From: Candidatus Pacearchaeota archaeon | GTDB lineage: Archaea; Nanobdellota; Nanobdellia; UBA10117; JABICX01 | NCBI GenBank assembly: GCA_017608025.1 | Contig: JAFCGM010000005.1 | Coordinates: 1-64,000 of the forward strand | Length of the DNA: 64,000 nucleotides | Reading direction: 5' to 3' | Shown: piece by piece, positions 58,924 to 64,000 of the stretch | How the letters are laid out: every line of letters starts with the position of its first letter | How positions within the stretch are numbered: the stretch's first letter is position 1 | Translations under genes and position numbers: made by a program | Notes under the pieces: generated by a model | What the model was told of the DNA's origin: nothing | Seen by the model: only the letters and a program-made list of their open reading frames with translations | Database searches by the model: none

Positions 58924-59580
58924 TTACTTCCAGAGCCAGCCCAGAAGTCCTTTTCCTTTTTCAGCTTTTGCGAGATTTGTAAGTCTTTCTTGTTCTTTTT
59001 CCATAACCTGAATTTGTTCTTCAAATGCTTCGCAAACTTCTTCATCTGCTTGGCATTGTTGTCGCAGTTGTTTTAGTTGTTGAACAGCCTCTTTGTTTTG
59101 ATTTGCAATTTGCTCAAGCTCTTCTCCTGTTTCTTTATCTCCGCCGAAAAGCAATCTTGCAAATGCTCCTTTTTTCTGAGCCGTTGCTTCAGCTTTAAGA
59201 GATTCATTTATCCGATTGTTCCATTGCCTTGCAATTTCAGAAACTTGAGGTCCAATTCCCCCAACTAATTCTCCCATAGCAAGAAGATTGTGAACAGCAT
59301 TTCGAACTTGATTCTGATTTTTATAAGCCTTTGCTTCAGCACCCTGTTTTCCTTCAGCTTGCTCTTCAAGAACTCTTTTTCTTTCTTGAGCCATTTGCTT
59401 AAATTCTTCTAAATTTCCTGCTATTGCTTGGGTTGCGATTGCAAGCTGTGTTTCTTCACCAGTATTCTGTGTAGAAACTTCCTGTCCTGAGCTAGAAGCT
59501 CCAGCTCCTTGCGGTCCAACTGCAAAAACAGCACCAAATAGAAAAAGTCCTATAAAAATACTAAATAATATTTTTTTCAT
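58924..59580 (-). CDS. Secreted helical coiled protein
   Basis: 218 residues. A Sec signal peptide (K-K-I-L-F-S-I-F-I-G-L-F-L-F-G-A-V-F-A, about 2-20) is followed by a long alanine- and glutamine-rich helical region (about 50-190) with heptad-like spacing and no Cys in most of its length. It ends in hydrophobic L-L-G-W-L-W-K. It is probably exported and forms coiled coils. No family is recognised. Confidence 0.7.
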   Translation of the reverse strand: MKKILFSIFIGLFLFGAVFAVGPQGAGASSSGQEVSTQNTGEETQLAIATQAIAGNLEEFKQMAQERKRVLEEQAEGKQGAEAKAYKNQNQVRNAVHNLLAMGELVGGIGPQVSEIARQWNNRINESLKAEATAQKKGAFARLLFGGDKETGEELEQIANQNKEAVQQLKQLRQQCQADEEVCEAFEEQIQVMEKEQERLTNLAKAEKGKGLLGWLWK

Positions 59581-59623
59581 TCTAGTAAAAAATTAAAAAT
59601 ACAAGTATAAAAATATTTGGAAA

Positions 59624-60064
59624 TTACTTTTCAGAGCCTTTTTCAATTCCAATAATTTTAATCCTGAAATTCAGGTTTTTTCCTGCAAGAGGATGATTCA
59701 TATCAATAGTAATATCTTGTTCAGATACTTCAATGATTTTCGCAGGGATTTTCTGTCCTTCTGAAGTTGTTAAAGCAAGAACCATTCCTTTCTTTGCTTC
59801 AGGCTCTTTTGGAAGCTTGTCTTTTGGAATTTTTTGTATTAAGTTTTCATTTTTTGGTCCGTAAGCATCTTTAACATCAATGTGAATATTCTTTTCCTCA
59901 TTTTCATTCATTCCAATTACTGCTTCGTCAAATCCTTTTATTACATCACCATTTCCAGCTATAAATTCCAGAGGTTCTTTGCCCTCTGAAGAATCAAAAA
60001 CTTTTCCATCTTCTAACATTCCAGTGTATTCAACTTTAACTGTATCGCCTTTTTCAACTGCCAT
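59624..60064 (-). CDS. FKBP-type peptidyl-prolyl isomerase (SlyD-like)
   Basis: 146 residues. Starts V-E-K-G-D-T-V-K-V-E-Y-T-G; the flap insert (about 75-120) is that of SlyD-type archaeal FKBPs, which help proteins fold, and it is followed by the N-H-P-L-A-G-K motif. There is no His-rich tail. Cytoplasmic. Confidence 0.93.
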   Translation of the reverse strand: MAVEKGDTVKVEYTGMLEDGKVFDSSEGKEPLEFIAGNGDVIKGFDEAVIGMNENEEKNIHIDVKDAYGPKNENLIQKIPKDKLPKEPEAKKGMVLALTTSEGQKIPAKIIEVSEQDITIDMNHPLAGKNLNFRIKIIGIEKGSEK

Positions 60065-60242
60065 TGTTGTTTAAATGGTAAGGTGTTCTTTTATAAGCTT
60101 ATAGGTCTTTTAGAAGATATTGGACAAATCCCCTAAATCTTTTTATACTAAAGATTAAAAAAGATTTTCTAAAGAGATTCCAAAAAGCAACCAATACATT
60201 GCTTGCAATGCGCTCCGCGTGAATCTCTTCGTGAGAAGAACA

Positions 60243-62114
60243 ATGGAATTTTTCCCTTTTGAAAAAGTGCGCCCAGAGCAAAACAAACTTATAGCAGACA
60301 TAAAAAACGCAGTTGAAAACAAGAAAAACATTATTGCTCATGCTCCAACAGGTTTGGGAAAAACTGCAGCAGCATTAACTCCTTTAATAGAATTTGCTGA
60401 AAAAAACAATTTAAACATTTTTTTCCTAACTTCCAGAAATGCACAGCATAACTTAATTATGGAAACACTGCAAAGCATAAACAAGAAAACAAAAGTGAAT
60501 TCTGTTGATTTCATTGGAAAAAAGCACATGTGTCCAAAAGTACGGCAATACAATCAAAGAGAGCTGAACTTCTTTGATTTCTGCAAAAATCTTCGGAAAA
60601 ACAAAGAATGTGAGCTTTACCTTAATTCTTTTCAAAAAGCAGAACATTCAAAGCAGGCAAAAGATTTTGCAAAAAAAATTATTGAAAACGGACCTGCAAA
60701 TGTAGAAAAGATTGTTGAACTAACAAAAAATAAATTCTGCACTTATGAAATTTCAATTCTTCTGGCAAAAGAGGCAAGAGTTTTTGTTGGAGATTATTTT
60801 CATGTTTTTGACCCTTCAATTCAAAAACACCTTTTCCAGCGAATTGGAAAAGAGCTCAGTAAGACAATTCTTGTAATTGATGAAGCTCACAACTTGCCAG
60901 ATAGAATAAGAAATGACTGGACACTTCAGCTTAATACATTTCTTTTGAAAAACCTTGCTGACAAATTGAAAAAACAGCACTATAATGATTTTGCAAACAT
61001 AATTCTTAAAATAAAAGATGAACTAAAAAACTATGCTTCTGATCAGCTTTTTCAGGAAAATGAAGTTTATGCAAACAAGCAGGATTTTGTGTCAATTATT
61101 GAAGAAGCATCAAAGCAGAACTACACTTCATTTTTAAATGATTTTTCAAAACTTAGCGATGAAATTGAAGAACGAGAAGAATATGATGAATTCACGAGAT
61201 TTGCAATGTTTTTGAAATTCTGGGTCAATTTTGACAAGGGTTTTGCAAGAATTCTGAGAACTGAAAAAACAAAATCCGGAAAAACATTTCCTTCTTTGGA
61301 ATTCTGCTGCCTTGACCCGTCAATTATAACAAAGCCGCTTTTTGATGAAGCATATTCCTCAATTCTAATGTCTGGAACTCTTTTACCTGGAGAAATGTAT
61401 AGGGACATTCTTGGATTTGAGCCTGAGGAAACAGAAATCAAAGTTTACAAAAATCCTTTTCCTAGAAAAAACAAACTTGTGCTTACCTCCTCAAGTATAA
61501 CAACAAAATATTCAGAAAGAAGCGAGGAAATGTTTAAGCGCATAGCAGCCTCCTGCGCCTATTTAATAAATTCTGTAAATGGAAATTCAGCAGTTTTCTT
61601 TCCATCATACAGCTTCATGTCAAAGACATTGTTTTATCTTACTGCAATTTCCAAGAAAAAGCTTTTTGTTGAAAAACAGGGAATGACTCAACAGGAACGC
61701 GAGGAATTAATAAGCAAATTCAAAAGCAATGTTATTAATGGGGGCTCTGCTTTGTTAGGAGTTCAGGGAGCAAACTTCTCAGAAGGCATTGATTTGCCAG
61801 GAGAACTTTTAAAAGGAGTTGCAATTGTTGGAGTTCCCTTAGCACCGCCAAATCTTCGCCAAAAATCCTTAATTGATTATTTTGAAAACAAGCTTGGAAA
61901 GGGTTGGGATTATGGATATGTTTTTCCAGCAATAAACCGTGCTCTGCAAGCAGCAGGACGCTGCATTAGAAGTGAAAAAGATACTGGAATAATTGCCTTT
62001 CTTGACAAGAGGTTTCTATGGGACAAGTACAGGAAAATAATTCCGCCTGACTGGGAAATGAAGCCCACCGACGACTTAAGAACAGAGATCAGAAATTTTT
62101 TTAATGAAAATTAA
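60243..62114 (+). CDS. xpd: XPD/Rad3-type DNA helicase
   Basis: 623 residues from the ATG at 60243; an upstream GTG at 60219 is possible. Walker A is A-P-T-G-L-G-K-T, Walker B V-I-D-E-A-H-N. Four Cys (C-P-K-V, C-K-N-L, C-E-L-Y, C-T-Y-E) between them bind a 4Fe-4S cluster as in XPD. The C-terminal half has motif VI with A-A-G-R-C-I-R. It opens DNA bubbles in repair. The stop overlaps the HD gene. Confidence 0.92.
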   Translation: MEFFPFEKVRPEQNKLIADIKNAVENKKNIIAHAPTGLGKTAAALTPLIEFAEKNNLNIFFLTSRNAQHNLIMETLQSINKKTKVNSVDFIGKKHMCPKVRQYNQRELNFFDFCKNLRKNKECELYLNSFQKAEHSKQAKDFAKKIIENGPANVEKIVELTKNKFCTYEISILLAKEARVFVGDYFHVFDPSIQKHLFQRIGKELSKTILVIDEAHNLPDRIRNDWTLQLNTFLLKNLADKLKKQHYNDFANIILKIKDELKNYASDQLFQENEVYANKQDFVSIIEEASKQNYTSFLNDFSKLSDEIEEREEYDEFTRFAMFLKFWVNFDKGFARILRTEKTKSGKTFPSLEFCCLDPSIITKPLFDEAYSSILMSGTLLPGEMYRDILGFEPEETEIKVYKNPFPRKNKLVLTSSSITTKYSERSEEMFKRIAASCAYLINSVNGNSAVFFPSYSFMSKTLFYLTAISKKKLFVEKQGMTQQEREELISKFKSNVINGGSALLGVQGANFSEGIDLPGELLKGVAIVGVPLAPPNLRQKSLIDYFENKLGKGWDYGYVFPAINRALQAAGRCIRSEKDTGIIAFLDKRFLWDKYRKIIPPDWEMKPTDDLRTEIRNFFNEN

Positions 62115-62682
62115 GAGAACATTAAGTATGGAATCTGTTGAAGAAGCAAAAACACTTCTTAAAAATGAAATAAGTGAACAGAATTTAATAAAGCACTGCT
62201 TAGCAGTTGCCGCAATTATGAAAGCTATTGCTAAAAAGCTTGGTGAAAATGAAAATTTATGGGAGATAACAGGACTTTTGCATGATTTTGACTATGAGGA
62301 AACAAAAGACAATCACAAACAGCACGGATTGATTGCATCAGAAAAATTAAAGCAAAAACTTCCTCCAGAATCCTTACATGCAATTGAGGCACACAACTTC
62401 GAAAATACTTCAGTACTCCCCGAATCAAAAATAGATTATGCTTTGATTGCAGCAGACGCAATTTCTGGTTTGGTAATTGCAACAGCTCTTGTTAGGCCCT
62501 CAAAAAAGCTTGAGGATGTAAAGCCGAAAAGTATAAAAAAGAAATTCAAGCAAAAAGAATTTGCAAAAAATTGTTCTCGGAAAAAGATTCTCTACTGCGA
62601 AAAACTGGGAATTGAGCTTTCAGAATTTATTGAAATTTCCCTAATTTCTCTAAAAAGAATATCTAAAAATCTTGGGCTCTAA
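62104..62682 (+). CDS. HD-domain hydrolase
   Basis: 192 residues; an ATG at 62128 (M-E-S-V-E-E-A) is equally possible. Metal-binding H-C-L-A-V near 32 and L-L-H-D-F-D-Y (about 59-65) form the HD core, with a later Asp in I-A-A-D-A. HD proteins hydrolyse phosphate esters or nucleotides; the substrate is not known. It overlaps the xpd stop by 11 bases, so it is coupled to it. Confidence 0.85.
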   Translation: MKIKRTLSMESVEEAKTLLKNEISEQNLIKHCLAVAAIMKAIAKKLGENENLWEITGLLHDFDYEETKDNHKQHGLIASEKLKQKLPPESLHAIEAHNFENTSVLPESKIDYALIAADAISGLVIATALVRPSKKLEDVKPKSIKKKFKQKEFAKNCSRKKILYCEKLGIELSEFIEISLISLKRISKNLGL

Positions 62683-62873
62683 TTATTTTTTGGTTTGTAG
62701 TTATTTCCTGATTTGTATTCTTCCAGAGACTGCTTGTAGCGGAAAATTCCACCAATTTCTTCTCCATTTTTGTTGTAAAGAGGACGGAATTCAGTATCTT
62801 TGAGAAGACATTCTAAAAAACTGCGTTCTTCTTTTGGAAAAATTTTTTTTCTTAAGTAATTTATAATTTTCAT
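62679..62873 (-). CDS. Small basic hypothetical protein
   Basis: 64 residues from the ATG at 62873. I prefer it to the in-frame ATG at 62888 because GAGG lies eight bases before it. The product is basic with no membrane helix: an N-terminal amphipathic helix (K-I-I-N-Y-L-R-K-K) and a beta-rich end. No family is recognised. Its stop overlaps the HD gene by four bases. Confidence 0.5.
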   Translation of the reverse strand: MKIINYLRKKIFPKEERSFLECLLKDTEFRPLYNKNGEEIGGIFRYKQSLEEYKSGNNYKPKNN

Positions 62874-62972
62874 TATGATACCTCGCATTGAATTTTGTGA
62901 TATTTCATTTATAAAGGTATTGGTTTAAAATATCAAAACGCTTAAAAAACACAATAAGTTTTTCTAGACTAT

Positions 62973-63056
62973 GCTAGGGTACCCAAGCGGTCAAAGGGGC
63001 AGGACTTAAGATCCTGTGGCTTAGTGCCTTCCGGGGTTCGAATCCTCGCCCTAGCA
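62973..63056 (+). tRNA. tRNA-Leu (TAA)
   Basis: 84 bases, class II with long variable arm. Acceptor GCTAGGG/CCCTAGC, anticodon stem AGGAC/ATCCT with loop TTAAG (anticodon TAA), T loop TTCGAAT, discriminator A. Its 3' end recurs twice downstream. Confidence 0.93.
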
Positions 63057-63449
63057 CTGCCCTTTCTTTCCCAAAGAAAGTGCAAGTTGCCCAAAGAAAA
63101 ACAACAATAGTTCTTTGCAAACACCAAAGAAAATGCTTCGGTCATAATAACCTATTTATTCGAAAGAAAAACAACAATAGTTCTTTGCAAACTTATTATT
63201 TTTGATGAAACTTTTTCTAAAAGTTTCTTTTTGATGAAACTTTTTCTAAAAGTTTCTGGGGGATGCAAACACTTTTCTAAAGGGTTTGCAGGGGTTAAGA
63301 ATCCTCGCCCTAGCACTTTCTCTTTTAGAAAAAGAGAACCTGCACTAAGAGAAAACTAATCTTTAAAAAAAGATGCATCAAAAATGTTTCGCTGCCGCTT
63401 AACATACTTTTCTTTTTTGAAAAGAAAATATCATCGCCCTAGCACTGCC
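63041..63449 (+). repeat. Triplicated tRNA-Leu 3' end in a repeat array
   Basis: Eighteen bases at the tRNA end (63041-63058) recur exactly at 63300-63317, and 16 bases of it recur at 63434-63449. The first spacer has hairpin CTTTCTTTCCCAAAGAAAG, two 30-bp repeats (63093-63122 and 63163-63192), a 26-bp tandem pair with GATGAAACTTTTTCTAAAAG, and GATGCAAACACTTTTCTAAA just before the second copy. CTTTTCTTTTTTGAAAAGAAAA precedes the third copy. Nothing codes here. Confidence 0.85.
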
Positions 63450-63571
63450 TGTTAAACATATTGATAAAATAAGGCAGTAATATGAATGAATAATCATTAA
63501 AATTTTTTCTAAAACAAACCAACAGAGAGCAGTTATTAACATTTGGCCTATAAATAATAAATTTGCCTTAA

Positions 63572-63901
63572 CTCGCAGATATATCCAAGGATAGCTTTAT
63601 TTTTATTTATGTTGTACTGTATTACATTTACACTCGCGCGGAAAATTTTGATGAAGCATGGGTTTTAGAGTCTAAAAATGGGAGACATTTTACAAAAAGA
63701 TTCAAAATCAAAATTCCTTTTGCTTTCCAGTTTTCTATTATAGACGAAGGTGATTATTATGTTGCTTACATAGGGCACATACCTGCTGACATTAAACCAT
63801 ATACTGATTTAGAGTGCCCTAATTTGCGTTATCCTATTAGAGCTATCTCAAAAAACGGAATAAACTGGCAAAGGATTATAGAACAACTTAATGGACCATG
63901 A
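63572..63901 (+). other. Open frame without usual start, possible gene remnant
   Basis: An open frame of 109 codons runs from after a TAA at 63569 to TGA at 63901, with no ATG, GTG or TTG. It encodes a plausible protein with Y-Y-I-Y-T-R-A-E-N-F-D-E-A-W and a beta-rich end. Only ATT codons at 63599 or 63605 could start it. It may be a start-less remnant, or a gene that uses ATT as the toxin at 36120 does. The 99 bases after it are AT-rich and unassigned. Confidence 0.4.
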
Positions 63902-64000
63902 CATTGAGATAGAATTTATTGTAATGGTTATGCTGTACTTAAATTATTTGATGGATATTATTTTTATTAATTTTCAGCTGCAACCTATTTTTACTTTCGC

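Overview
This AT-rich window (about one third G+C by eye) comes from an archaeon. It carries EF-2 with a diphthamide-type histidine, EF-1A, GatDE, Bud32, FttA/aCPSF1, NurA-HerA, Mre11-Rad50, XPD, archaeal S10, S15 and S3Ae, a 20S proteasome beta subunit, split tRNA genes, and many promoters whose TATA box lies about 26 bp before the start codon, which implies leaderless mRNAs. Small proteins, degenerate paralogues, FtsZ, and carbamate kinase plus ornithine carbamoyltransferase suggest a DPANN lineage (Woesearchaeales or Pacearchaeales type). That placement is an inference.

Layout. 0-7.8 kb: flippase-like membrane protein, TrmB-type and winged-helix regulators, DNA ligase, nitroreductase, ftsZ, CYTH phosphatase. 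7.8-18 kb: translation genes (gatDE, EF-2, EF-1A, rps10) with a surface-type acidic protein and TPR-like genes. 18-26.4 kb: eight tRNA genes, threonine synthase, an MCM-like protein with a ruined Walker A site, and a ThiI-like protein with a ruined PP-loop. 26.4-28.4 kb: zinc-ribbon protein and MetRS. 28.5-38.1 kb: an even more AT-rich accessory region with a UvrD-type helicase carrying an apparent nuclease insert next to an HNH protein, two clusters of membrane proteins, a broken lipoprotein, a toxin-antitoxin pair whose toxin starts at ATT, and an LD-carboxypeptidase/methyltransferase pair between 19-bp direct repeats. 38-45 kb: NurA-HerA and Mre11-Rad50. 45-56.7 kb: ProRS, proteasome beta, FttA, S15-S3Ae, Bud32, carbamate kinase-OTCase, AsnRS. 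56.7-64 kb: four tRNA genes, nucleotidyltransferase, HAD, secreted protein, FKBP, XPD, HD protein and a repeat-filled end.

The most unusual feature is a recurring architecture. At least ten genes (tRNA-Thr, Val, Ala, Lys and Leu, EF-2, rad50, fttA, AsnRS and a HAD gene) are followed, 27-240 bp downstream, by a second copy of their own last 17-68 bp. The second copy normally lies just after an A/T-rich inverted repeat of the type CTTTT-C/G-T-AAAAG, often with a GGCAACTTACC-like block before it. In EF-2 and fttA every difference between the two copies is synonymous, and in fttA the downstream copy keeps an ATGA overlap with the next gene. This looks like a family of tiny inverted-repeat insertions that target gene 3' ends and restore the gene they enter. 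Pieces of the same repeats also occur in tRNA introns. No integrase or transposase for it is encoded in the window. Template switching at hairpins, gene replacement from a relative, and assembly artefact remain alternatives.
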